Source: Microbaculum marinisediminis
GTDB taxonomy: Bacteria; Pseudomonadota; Alphaproteobacteria; Rhizobiales; Tepidamorphaceae
Length of the DNA stretch: 64,000 nucleotides
Assembly: GCF_025397915.1 (NCBI RefSeq)
Contig: NZ_JALIDZ010000002.1
Span: forward strand, 1-64,000
Direction: 5' to 3'
Below, one piece after another: positions 42,064 to 49,612 of this stretch. How positions within the stretch are numbered: the first letter of the stretch is position 1; every line of letters starts with the position of its first letter. Both the position numbers and the translations under genes were made by a program. Below the pieces are notes generated by a model. It was not told the origin of the DNA. It worked only from the letters and a program-made list of their open reading frames with translations, and searched no databases.

Positions 42064-42710
42064 TCCGCGAATTCGCCCTGTCCGATTTCGGCTTTCTGCT
42101 TCTGGCCACGCGCTGGACCGTGCTGCTGGCCCTGGCCGCCACGGTGGGCGGCGGCATTATCGGCCTTGCCATCGCCGTGCTGCGCATCGTGCCGGTGGCG
42201 CCGCTCAACTGGTTCGCCATCGGCTACATCAACCTGATCCAGGGCACGCCGCTGCTCGGCCAACTGTTCGTGCTGTTCTTCGGGCTGCCGCTGATCGGCC
42301 TCTCGGTCGACGCCTGGACGGCGGCGGTCGTGGCGCTCTCGCTCTATTCCAGCGCCTTCTTCGGCGAGATCTGGCGTGGCTCGCTGCAATCCGTGCCGCA
42401 CCGCCAGTGGGAAGCCGGCGCCGCCCTCGGCCTCACCTACCGGCAGCGCTTCACCGACGTGGTCCTGCCGCAGGCGATACGGATCTCCATCGCGCCGACG
42501 GTCGGCTTCCTCGTCCAGATCGTCAAGAACACCTCGCTCACCGCCCTGATCGGCTTCGTCGAACTGACGCGCGCCAGCCAGATCATGACGGCCGCCACCT
42601 TCGCGCCGCTGACGGTCTATCTGGCGGCCGCGGCCATCTATTTCGTCCTCTGTCTCGGCCTGTCCTGGGCGAGCCACGTGCTGGAAGGGAAGATCCATGT
42701 CGCTCGTTAG
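42060..42710 (+). CDS. Polar amino-acid ABC transporter permease 2
   Basis: The 216-residue permease is paralogous to the preceding one: GYINLIQGTPLLGQLFVLFF and the EAA loop WEAGAALGLTYRQRFTDVVL. The two form the membrane heterodimer. ATG 42060 overlaps the previous stop, and the C-terminus overlaps the ATPase gene by 14 bases. Confidence 0.92.
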   Translation: MIREFALSDFGFLLLATRWTVLLALAATVGGGIIGLAIAVLRIVPVAPLNWFAIGYINLIQGTPLLGQLFVLFFGLPLIGLSVDAWTAAVVALSLYSSAFFGEIWRGSLQSVPHRQWEAGAALGLTYRQRFTDVVLPQAIRISIAPTVGFLVQIVKNTSLTALIGFVELTRASQIMTAATFAPLTVYLAAAAIYFVLCLGLSWASHVLEGKIHVAR

Positions 42711-43428
42711 CCTACGCAACGTGGTCAAGCGCTTCGGATCGCACGAGGTGCTCAAGGGCATCACGCTGTCGATCGACGAGGGCGAGACCGTCGCCGTGAT
42801 CGGCCGGTCGGGCTCGGGCAAGTCGACCCTGCTGCGCTGCGTCAACGCCCTGGAGACGGTGCAGGAAGGCGACCTGACGGTGGCCGGCATCGAGGTGACG
42901 GCGGCCAATGCCGACCTGAACCTGCTCCGGGCGCGCGTCGGCATGGTGTTCCAGAGCTACAACCTGTTCCCGCACCTGACGGTCGAGCGCAACGTCAAGC
43001 TGGCGCTCAAGCGGGTGCGCAAGATGCGCGACGCCGAGGCCTCCGAGATCGCCCACGCCATGGTCGCCAAGGTCGGTCTCGCCGAAAAGCTGCATGCCTA
43101 TCCGGACGAGCTGTCCGGCGGCCAGCAGCAGCGCGTCGCCATCGCCCGATCGCTCGCCATGCAGCCCAGCATGATGCTGTTCGACGAGATCACGTCGGCG
43201 CTCGATCCCGAACTCGTCGGCGAGGTCCTGCGCGTGCTCGAGGAACTCGCCCGCGAGGGCATGACCATGATGCTCGTCACCCACGAGATGAACTTCGCCA
43301 GAACCGTCGCCGACCGCGTCATCTTCATGCACGAGGGCCGTATCCACGAGGACGGGCCTTCGCAGGAGGTCCTGCGGAATCCGAGGACGCCGGAGCTGAA
43401 GGCTTTTCTCGCCGCCGTCCTGCACTGA
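42697..43428 (+). CDS. Polar amino-acid ABC transporter ATPase
   Basis: The 243-residue ATPase is of the GlnQ/HisP type: Walker A AVIGRSGSGKSTLLRC, Q-loop MVFQSYNLFPHLTV, signature LSGGQQQRVAIARSL and Walker B MMLFDEITSALD. The usual Pro of DEPTSALD is Ile here (DEITSALD), as in a minority of amino-acid ATPases. It overlaps the second permease gene. Confidence 0.93.
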   Translation: MSLVSLRNVVKRFGSHEVLKGITLSIDEGETVAVIGRSGSGKSTLLRCVNALETVQEGDLTVAGIEVTAANADLNLLRARVGMVFQSYNLFPHLTVERNVKLALKRVRKMRDAEASEIAHAMVAKVGLAEKLHAYPDELSGGQQQRVAIARSLAMQPSMMLFDEITSALDPELVGEVLRVLEELAREGMTMMLVTHEMNFARTVADRVIFMHEGRIHEDGPSQEVLRNPRTPELKAFLAAVLH

Positions 43429-43546
43429 CCGGCGCCACCGTCGGCCCGATGTCCGGGCCGTTGCATGACCCGCGGCCGACGAACGCCGCCAACAAGGACC
43501 GGAACCGGCCGCAGCTCAACCAGTATCCAACACAGGGAGGAAGTCT

Positions 43547-44335
43547 ATGTTGAACGGATTGATCAGGATCGCCGCGGTCGCGGCCATCACGGCCGGCCTT
43601 GCCGGCCCGGCCCAGTCGGCCGAGCTCCAGGACATCATCGACAAGGGCACGGTGCGTATCGGCGTGCCGATCGACGTGCCGCCCTTCGGCTTCATGGATG
43701 AAAACAACGAGCCCACCGGCCTCGATGTCGAGGTCGCCCAGGCGATCGGAGAGGCACTCGGCGTCGAGGTCGAGCTGCAGCAGATCACCGGCGCCAACCG
43801 CGTGCCCTACCTGGTGACCGACCGGCTCGACATGGTGATCGCGGCAATGGGCGCCACGCCTGAACGGGCCCAGCAGGTCGCGTTCTCGTCGCCCTACTCG
43901 GCGCTCTCGATCGGCGTCTTCGGACCGGCGGACATCGCGGTGACGACGCCGGCCGAGCTCGGCGACACCAGCATCGCCGTGGCGCGCGGCACCACCCAGG
44001 ACATCGAGCTGACCGCGGCGGCGCCGGACGCCAACATCATGCGGTTCGACGACGACGCGACCGCGGCGGCCGCCTACCTGTCCGGCCAGACGCAGCTGCT
44101 CGCCACCGCCAATGTCGTGGCCAAGGAGCTCAGCGACCGCGACCCGAACGTCGAGCTGCAGGCCAAGTTCATCCTGCGCATGTCGCCGACCCATATCGCC
44201 ATCCAGCAGGGCAATCCGGAGTTGCTGCGCTGGCTCGATACCTTCGTCTTCTACAACCTGACGACCAAGCAGCTGTCGAAGATCACGGAGAAGTGGCTGG
44301 GCCAGCCGCTGCCCGCCAACTTCCCCTCCATGTGA
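43547..44335 (+). CDS. Polar amino-acid ABC substrate-binding protein
   Basis: The 262-residue family-3 binding protein has a signal peptide cleaved near QSA (residue 24). DIIDKGTVRIGVPIDVPPFG and NEPTGLDVEVAQAIGEALGV are the expected ligand-binding start, with SDRDPNVELQAKFI in the second lobe. GGAGG precedes the ATG. It follows the ATPase gene by 118 bp, perhaps allowing higher expression from its own signal. The ligand is unknown; downstream enzymes suggest a diamino-acid or acylated amino acid. Confidence 0.92.
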   Translation: MLNGLIRIAAVAAITAGLAGPAQSAELQDIIDKGTVRIGVPIDVPPFGFMDENNEPTGLDVEVAQAIGEALGVEVELQQITGANRVPYLVTDRLDMVIAAMGATPERAQQVAFSSPYSALSIGVFGPADIAVTTPAELGDTSIAVARGTTQDIELTAAAPDANIMRFDDDATAAAAYLSGQTQLLATANVVAKELSDRDPNVELQAKFILRMSPTHIAIQQGNPELLRWLDTFVFYNLTTKQLSKITEKWLGQPLPANFPSM

Positions 44336-44397
44336 CTTGCCCCCGGGGCCGGCCGACGCGCCGGCCCCGCCTATCGTTTCCTCGCAGGACCTTTCCC

Positions 44398-45414
44398 ATG
44401 GCGCGCATTTCCACAGTCTCCGCGTCCGTCGATTTCGAACAGGACGGCAAGCAGACCGGATATCTCACGATTCCGCACTCCCCGCACGAGGATGCCTGGG
44501 GGGCGACGCGCCTTCCCGTCTGCGTCATCCGCAACGGCGCCGGACCGACCGCGATCCTGATGGCCGGCAATCACGGCGACGAGTATGAGGGACAGATCGC
44601 GCTCGGCGAACTGATCCGCACACTCGACCCCGCGGGCATCTCCGGACGGCTGATCATCCTGCCGGCGCTCAACCTGCCGGCCGTGGTGGCGGGACGGCGC
44701 ACGTCGCCGGTCGACGGGCTCAACCTCAACCGCACCTTTCCGGGCGACCCCGCCGGTTCGATCAGCCAGCAGATCACCGCCTACCTGAGCGATGTCATCT
44801 ATCCCCTCGGTGACGCTCTCGTCGACCTGCATTCCGGCGGCTCGTCGCTCGACATCCTGCCGAGCGCCATCGTCGAGCCGGCGTCCGACCCCGCCCACAT
44901 GCGCCGCAACGTGGAGGCGGTCATGGCCTTCGACGCGCCGCTGACTGTGGTCATCAGCAACCTGGGCGAGCCGCGCACGTCAACGGCCGCGGCGGTGCGG
45001 GCCGGACTGACCACGGTCGGCACCGAGATGGCGGGCCAGGGCACGGTGTCACGCGAGACTCTGGCGCTGTGCCGGCGCGGCGTGCGCAACGTGCTGGCGC
45101 ATGTCGGCATCCTGCCGGCCGACGCCGCGACCCGGCACAACGAGTCCGCGCGGACGGTGCTCGAGATTCCCGGGTCCGCCGGCTACGTCTATGCAACACG
45201 CGACGGCATCTTCGAAGGCGCGCACGCCCTCGGGGACAGTGTCCAGGCGGGCCAGCAGGCCGGACTCATTCACGACATTCACGCCCCCTGGCGCGAGCCC
45301 GAGCCCGTCTTCTACGGCGCCAACGGCATCCTCTTCGGCCGTCGCCAGCCTGGCAGGGTCACGCATGGCAATTGCTGCGCCGTCGTTGCCGCACCGTATG
45401 CAGGGGACCTGTGA
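44398..45414 (+). CDS. DoeB/EutE-like N-acyl amino-acid deacylase
   Basis: The 338-residue protein belongs to the succinylglutamate desuccinylase/aspartoacylase zinc-peptidase family and most resembles DoeB, which removes acetate from N-alpha-acetyl-diaminobutyrate in ectoine breakdown. LMAGNHGDEYEGQIALGELI supplies the zinc His and Glu. LPALNLPAVVAGRRTSPVDG with LNLNRTFPGDP and VDLHSGGSSLD (third His) complete the site. The usual partner DoeA/EutD is missing here, so the substrate may be different. It is 62 bp after the binding-protein gene in the same operon. Confidence 0.82.
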   Translation: MARISTVSASVDFEQDGKQTGYLTIPHSPHEDAWGATRLPVCVIRNGAGPTAILMAGNHGDEYEGQIALGELIRTLDPAGISGRLIILPALNLPAVVAGRRTSPVDGLNLNRTFPGDPAGSISQQITAYLSDVIYPLGDALVDLHSGGSSLDILPSAIVEPASDPAHMRRNVEAVMAFDAPLTVVISNLGEPRTSTAAAVRAGLTTVGTEMAGQGTVSRETLALCRRGVRNVLAHVGILPADAATRHNESARTVLEIPGSAGYVYATRDGIFEGAHALGDSVQAGQQAGLIHDIHAPWREPEPVFYGANGILFGRRQPGRVTHGNCCAVVAAPYAGDL

Positions 45415-45415
45415 G

Positions 45416-46369
45416 ATGATCACGATCGACGATATCGAAGCCGCCGCCGCGCGCATCGCCGGCCAGGTCCGCCGCACGCCGACCCTTGCCGCGGACTGCC
45501 TCAAGGAGCCCTTGCCCGTCGCAGCCGACGTGATCCTGAAGCTGGAGCTGCTGCAGGCCACCGGCTCGTTCAAGGCGCGCGGCGCCACCAACCGGCTGCT
45601 GGCCACGGACCCGTCTGTTCTGGCCAAGGGCATCGTCGCAGCGTCCGGCGGCAATCACGGCCTTGCCACGGCGCGGGCGGGCTTTCTCGCCGGCGTGCCG
45701 ACGACGATCTACCTGCCGGACAACGCGACGCCGGCCAAGATCGAAAAGCTGGAGGCCTGGGGCGCGACGACGCACATCGTCGGCTCGGCCTGGCACGAGG
45801 CCAACGCCGCGGCGCTCGACCATGTGGCGCGCACGGGTGCTGCCTATTTCCATCCCTTCGCCGACCCCTTCGTGGTCGCGGGCCAGGGCACCGTGGCGCT
45901 CGAAATCCTGGAAGACATCCCCGACGTCGATGTCGTGCTGGTCGCGGTCGGCGGTGGCGGCCTGATCAGCGGTGTCGGACGCGCCATCAAGTCGCGGCGC
46001 CCGGCGACCCGCGTCATCGGCGTGGAGGCGGCAGGCTGTCCGCTACTCCTGCGCGCACTCGAAGCCGGCAGCAATATCGGCCTCGATCAGGTGACCACCT
46101 CCGTCGCCACGATGGCCTGCGCGAAGACCGAAGACGCGATCTTCGAGACCGTGCGCGACACCGCCGACGGCTTCGTCCTCGTCAGCGACGAGGAGATGCT
46201 GCGCGCGGCGCGCTGGCTGTGGTTCGAGATGGGCCTCGCCGCCGACCTCAGCGGCGCGGCGGCAATCGCGGCGCTTCGGGAAGGCCGCGTTGCGCTTGCC
46301 GACGGCGAGACCGTCTGCGCCATCGTCTGCGGCGCCGGGCCGGACGCCCTCGCCGCAGGCGAGCCGTAG
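45416..46369 (+). CDS. PLP-dependent threonine dehydratase-like protein (EutB-like)
   Basis: The 317-residue protein is a fold-type II PLP enzyme. The PLP lysine is in ATGSFKARGATNRLL, the phosphate site in AASGGNHGLATA, and the glycine loop in VAVGGGGLISGVGRAI. Serine/threonine dehydratases and the ectoine-locus EutB share this architecture. No ACT regulatory domain is present. It starts one base after the DoeB-like stop (TGAGATG), so coupling is tight. It likely eliminates ammonia from a hydroxy- or diamino-acid produced by the preceding step. Confidence 0.85.
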   Translation: MITIDDIEAAAARIAGQVRRTPTLAADCLKEPLPVAADVILKLELLQATGSFKARGATNRLLATDPSVLAKGIVAASGGNHGLATARAGFLAGVPTTIYLPDNATPAKIEKLEAWGATTHIVGSAWHEANAAALDHVARTGAAYFHPFADPFVVAGQGTVALEILEDIPDVDVVLVAVGGGGLISGVGRAIKSRRPATRVIGVEAAGCPLLLRALEAGSNIGLDQVTTSVATMACAKTEDAIFETVRDTADGFVLVSDEEMLRAARWLWFEMGLAADLSGAAAIAALREGRVALADGETVCAIVCGAGPDALAAGEP

Positions 46370-46462
46370 GCGTTTCGGCCGTCCAGGCACTTCTCCGTCA
46401 GCCCCCTGACGGCGATGGCCGCCGCCGGACGCTTCATTGGCGCGGCGGCGATGCCTTCGCCG

Positions 46463-46765
46463 TCAGGCGTAGATGTTCATGTATTTCATGCAGATGACGC
46501 GAAGACAGGACGAGATGTTCTTGTCGTTCGCGACCAGGCACTGGTCGTGGATTCGGGCGATCAGCTGCGGCAGCGAGATTTCCATCCGGTCGGCCATCTC
46601 CTCGAGCACGGTCCAGAACACGCGTTCCAGGCGGACCGTGGTGCTGTGGCCATGGATACGGAAACCTCGTTTTTCCGGCAGGAACTCGCTAACCTGATCA
46701 ATCGAACAGGCGTTGAACATGTGGCCCAGGAAGTCGTCCGGATCGATTTCAACGTAGATCGACAT
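46463..46765 (-). CDS. Ribbon-helix-helix (RHH_4-like) protein
   Basis: The 100-residue protein has an RHH_4-type DNA-binding region, the alphaproteobacterial form: GHSTTVRLERVFWTVLEEMA, then MEISLPQLIARIHDQC and ISSCLRVICMKYMN. An N-terminal extension of about 40 residues is unusual for the family. It diverges from the sulfur cluster that starts at about 46933 and could regulate it; its five Cys residues would be compatible with sulfur sensing, which is speculation. Confidence 0.8.
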   Translation of the reverse strand: MSIYVEIDPDDFLGHMFNACSIDQVSEFLPEKRGFRIHGHSTTVRLERVFWTVLEEMADRMEISLPQLIARIHDQCLVANDKNISSCLRVICMKYMNIYA

Positions 46766-46932
46766 TCCGTCTCGGTCCCGCCCCGCGCATCCGGTACGTG
46801 CCGGATCGCACCTGACCCGTGTTCCCCTCGCCGACTGTTGATCCTTACATGTTTGAGGGGTGTTTCCAATAATTACTACCACCGGGCGTCGGCGCCCTCC
46901 TAGGCTTCGGAGAGGTGCCGCAAGACCGCAAG

Positions 46933-47451
46933 ATGGCACTGAGGGAGGATGTCTTGGCCAGTGAGTTCTTCAAGAAGACTCTTGATCCGGTAATCGCTCT
47001 GGCGGCGATCGCCGTTCTCAATATCTTTCTGTTCCTGATCGTGGGAGCGTGGACGGTCGGTGGCGGCGAGACCATGATGACCGGACTTGCCGCGCAGGCC
47101 GTCATCGGCGACGAGCTGCAGCGCCTGCCGTTCTGGACGCTCGTTTTCCCACCCGATCCGACCTACTGGAAGATCTACATCAGCCTCGGAATGCTCTTCG
47201 GCGCCTTCGTGGGGGCGATCCTCAGCAAGGAATTCTATATCCGGATACCCCGCCGGCTGTCCGAATGGGTGATGATCACCATCGGCGGCCTGATGATGGG
47301 CATCGGCATCCGTCTCGCCTTCGTCTGCAACGTGTCGACCTTCTTCGGCCTGACGCCGGAGATGAACATGGGCGGCTACCTCGCCATCAGCGGCATCATC
47401 GCCGGGGCCTGGGTCGGGTCGATGATCTACAAAAAAGTTCTGGAGGGCTGA
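46933..47451 (+). CDS. YeeE/YedE family transporter, N-terminal half protein
   Basis: The 172-residue protein has about four membrane helices and the YeeE/YedE (sulf_transp) signature: GMLFGAFVGAILSKEFYIRI and MGIGIRLAFVCNVSTFFGLT, with one conserved Cys. Family members such as TsuA import thiosulfate. The start is uncertain: ATG 46933, GTG 46915, or TTG 46954 behind GGGAGGA are all in frame. A second half-size protein follows in the same frame after the TGA at 47449, and the two would together make a full-length YeeE/YedE transporter. Confidence 0.85.
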   Translation: MALREDVLASEFFKKTLDPVIALAAIAVLNIFLFLIVGAWTVGGGETMMTGLAAQAVIGDELQRLPFWTLVFPPDPTYWKIYISLGMLFGAFVGAILSKEFYIRIPRRLSEWVMITIGGLMMGIGIRLAFVCNVSTFFGLTPEMNMGGYLAISGIIAGAWVGSMIYKKVLEG

Positions 47452-47454
47452 ACC

Positions 47455-48093
47455 ATTACCGCCATCGGGGAATGCATCATCGCTTTCATCTTCGGCTCGA
47501 TCGTCGGCCTGCTGGTTCAGCGTTCGCGCTTTTGCAACACCGCCGCCCTGCGCGACGCGATCCTTTTCAAGACCTACCGCAATACCAAGGCCTTGCTGGT
47601 CGCCATGATGATCCTGACCTTCGGGTTCACGCTGTTCATCACCTTCGGCGAGGGCAAGACGCTGCATTTCGACGTCGGCCTGAACACCTTCGCGGGCCTG
47701 TTCATCTTCGGCATCGGGATGGTCCTGGCGGGCGCGTGCACGGTGTCGACCTGGGTCAAGACCGGCGAAGGCAATGTCGGCGCCCTGTGGGCGCTGCTGT
47801 TCACCTTCATCGGAATGTTCCTGTTCTCGATGCTCTGGTCGATCAACTACTGGCCGCCCGCACCGGCGTCGATGACGGGCGAACCGAACCTGGAAGCCCT
47901 CCAGCTCGGCTTCGCGAACGCCGCGACGCTGCAGGAGAAACTCGGCATACCGGCCGTCGTTTTCGGGCTGGTGCAGATGGGCGTGCTGTTCCTCATCTAC
48001 CGCGCGATCAGGCGCAAGGAGGACGCGCAGGCGGCGCACCATCGCCAGGTTCAGGAAAGCCGCAAGGTGGTCACCGCGCAAGCCGCGGAATGA
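47455..48093 (+). CDS. YeeE/YedE family transporter, C-terminal half protein, ATT start
   Basis: The 212-residue protein has about five membrane helices with VGLLVQRSRFCNTAALRDAI and VLAGACTVSTWVKTGEGNVG, the two Cys motifs of sulfur-compound channels. The reading frame is open from the TGA at 47449-47451, but there is no ATG, GTG or TTG before the conserved region; TTG 47593 would delete it. ATT 47455 lies exactly 7 bases after GGAGGG and gives (M)TAIGECIIAFIFGSIVG, a natural N-terminus. Initiation at ATT is therefore proposed. Read-through of the TGA to fuse both halves is the alternative. Confidence 0.8.
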   Translation: MTAIGECIIAFIFGSIVGLLVQRSRFCNTAALRDAILFKTYRNTKALLVAMMILTFGFTLFITFGEGKTLHFDVGLNTFAGLFIFGIGMVLAGACTVSTWVKTGEGNVGALWALLFTFIGMFLFSMLWSINYWPPAPASMTGEPNLEALQLGFANAATLQEKLGIPAVVFGLVQMGVLFLIYRAIRRKEDAQAAHHRQVQESRKVVTAQAAE

Positions 48094-48125
48094 TGTGAAC
48101 GAAGAACCCGAGAGGACGACAAGAC

Positions 48126-48434
48126 ATGGGCCTGTTCAGCAGAAAGAAGAGCGAAACGACCGGCGCCGCCCCGACGGGTCAGGCGACGCTGAGTGACGGC
48201 TCGCGCATTACCATCGCGCAGAGCGTGGATTGCCTGGGCGACAGCTGCCCGCGCCCGCAGCTGATGACCAAAAAGGCGATCGGCCAGGTCGGCTCGGGCG
48301 ATGTCATCGAGATCGTTCTCGACAACCCCTCCTCGGTCGAGGCACTGCCACCGATGTGCGACGAACTCAACGCCGCCCATCTGGAGACGATCCAGGAACC
48401 ACGCTGCTGGAAAGTCTACATCCGGAAGGACTGA
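48126..48434 (+). CDS. TusA family sulfurtransferase
   Basis: The 102-residue protein has a TusA fold with the CPxP motif in DCLGDSCPRPQLMTKKAIGQ. TusA proteins carry persulfide sulfur on this first Cys of CPxP in the cytoplasm. An N-terminal extension of about 25 residues precedes the domain. It follows the YeeE pair by 32 bp, the same partnership as TsuA-TsuB thiosulfate uptake systems, and so probably accepts the imported sulfur. Confidence 0.9.
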   Translation: MGLFSRKKSETTGAAPTGQATLSDGSRITIAQSVDCLGDSCPRPQLMTKKAIGQVGSGDVIEIVLDNPSSVEALPPMCDELNAAHLETIQEPRCWKVYIRKD

Positions 48435-48438
48435 GCGA

Positions 48439-48648
48439 ATGACGCCCGCAAAGCTCTTCATGCATCTCTATGTGGTTGCCTCGCTGGTCGTGGTCGTGGG
48501 GGGGCTTGGGTGGATGTACGTCTCACCGCCGCCCAGCATGTTCCTGGACCGCGACGGCGTGGCCCACTTCACGCCGGAGGTGGAACACCCCGTCACCGGC
48601 GAAGGCGTCAGCGTGAACAAGCTCATCAAGCACTACCGCGGCGACTGA
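48439..48648 (+). CDS. Small single-pass membrane protein (69 aa)
   Basis: The protein has one membrane helix (residues about 8-28, HLYVVASLVVVVGGLGWMYV) and a periplasmic tail of about 40 residues (PPPSMFLDRDGVAHFTPEVE, VSVNKLIKHYRGD). No family is known to me. The ATG follows the tusA stop by 4 bp with GGAAGGAC upstream. It is likely a subunit of a membrane complex with the other small proteins of the cluster. Confidence 0.7.
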   Translation: MTPAKLFMHLYVVASLVVVVGGLGWMYVSPPPSMFLDRDGVAHFTPEVEHPVTGEGVSVNKLIKHYRGD

Positions 48649-48657
48649 GGACGGATC

Positions 48658-48744
48658 ATGGACTTCGAAACGACGGCCCAGCTGGTTTTGGCGATCGCGG
48701 CGTTCGCTGTGCTTTACGTGGGTTTCCTCAAGGACTCACTGTGA
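48658..48744 (+). CDS. Tiny membrane protein (28 aa)
   Basis: The frame encodes MDFETTAQLVLAIAAFAVLY followed by VGFLKDSL: one membrane helix with short ends, like the smallest subunits of respiratory complexes. GAGGA precedes the ATG at a good distance and the gene fits tightly between its neighbours (9 bp and 16 bp). It is probably expressed. No function can be named. Confidence 0.6.
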   Translation: MDFETTAQLVLAIAAFAVLYVGFLKDSL

Positions 48745-48760
48745 GAAACGGAGGCGGGAA

Positions 48761-49033
48761 ATGGATCGCTCGAGCCTAATTTTCTGTACGGGAAGCCTCG
48801 TCGCCTGCCTCGGAGCGGCGTGGCTGTTCTTCCCGCTTGCCGCCCTCGATCCCGAGACGGTCGCGATGGCGCAGACACCGCAGCCCGCCGAGACGCTGCC
48901 GATGATCGACGTGGGTCAGGGCTTCGGCGAACTGCCGGCCGTCGAGCTCATCGGCTACTACGTGGAAAATCCCCCTGCCCCGCCCGCGGCCGGCGCCGCG
49001 CCGGAACCGGTCATCAGGTTCGGAGGGTGCTGA
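48761..49033 (+). CDS. Exported small protein ending in Gly-Gly-Cys
   Basis: The 90-residue protein has an N-terminal membrane or signal segment (IFCTGSLVACLGAAWLFFPL), a short conserved-looking centre (MIDVGQGFGELPAVELIGYY), a Pro/Ala linker and the C-terminus RFGGC. A terminal GGC on a flexible arm recalls the SoxY swinging arm (GGCGG), whose Cys carries sulfur intermediates in the periplasm. There is no SoxY fold, so the parallel is only of design. GGAGG precedes the ATG. It may be a periplasmic sulfur carrier for the rhodanese at 50455-51423. Confidence 0.7.
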   Translation: MDRSSLIFCTGSLVACLGAAWLFFPLAALDPETVAMAQTPQPAETLPMIDVGQGFGELPAVELIGYYVENPPAPPAAGAAPEPVIRFGGC

Positions 49034-49034
49034 G

Positions 49035-49610
49035 TTGGGCAGGCGGAAAAACCGGGCTATCGGACCAGGCGCGCTGGCGCTGGCGATGGGCACGGCTTTT
49101 CCGCTCGCCGCACAGCCGATTGAAATTACGGACGTCGTCGCCACGGATGCCCGGGTGATCGACATCCGCGCCGAGGACGACTGCCTGGCGACTTCCCTGC
49201 CCGGCGCCCGGTGCCTGCCGGCCCCGTGGCTGCTCGACGGCGGAGACGGTGCACCGATCGGATTTCATGCGCTGCGCTGGCTGCTCGGCACCGTCGGCCT
49301 GACCGGACGGGAACCGCTCGTGGTATACGCCGGGCCGGAGGGCGCGTCGGACGATGCGCTGGCGGTGGCCGCGCTCGCCTATCTCGCGGGGCAAGACACC
49401 GTATCCGTCCACGACGGCGCGGCGGTCGTAACCGGTCCGGGTGGCGAGGGCCGGAGTTTCAGCCGGGAGGCGGTCTACACCGCGCCGATGCGCATCGGGT
49501 CGATGGCCGTGTCGGACGACGCCGCGCCGGACGATGCCGGATCCTTGCGCAGCCGCCTGATCGAATTCACCCGCGATGGCGCCGCCGTCGCCTTTGCGCC
49601 GCAACACTGA
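49035..49610 (+). CDS. Exported rhodanese-like protein lacking the catalytic Cys
   Basis: The 191-residue protein starts at TTG 49035 with GGAGGG 8 bases upstream and has a signal-like segment (residues 8-27). A rhodanese-type fold is suggested by ARVIDIRAEDDCLATSLPGA, GFHALRWLLGTVGL and REPLVVYAGPEGASDDALAV. The loop that should carry the catalytic Cys reads VVYAGPEGAS, so the residue is Ala. Two other Cys lie near residues 51 and 62 (DDCLATSLPGARCLP). It could be a structural or binding partner instead of an active sulfurtransferase. Confidence 0.7.
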   Translation: MGRRKNRAIGPGALALAMGTAFPLAAQPIEITDVVATDARVIDIRAEDDCLATSLPGARCLPAPWLLDGGDGAPIGFHALRWLLGTVGLTGREPLVVYAGPEGASDDALAVAALAYLAGQDTVSVHDGAAVVTGPGGEGRSFSREAVYTAPMRIGSMAVSDDAAPDDAGSLRSRLIEFTRDGAAVAFAPQH

Positions 49611-49612
49611 AG

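Noticed and set aside
41392-46369. Complete ectoine-degradation operon
   Set aside because: Only DoeB-like and EutB-like enzymes are present. DoeA/EutD, EutC and the usual regulators are missing, so the name is not justified.
47449-47451. Selenocysteine insertion at the TGA between the YeeE halves
   Set aside because: There is no obvious SECIS-like hairpin just after the TGA, and a ribosome site with an ATT codon gives a simpler explanation.
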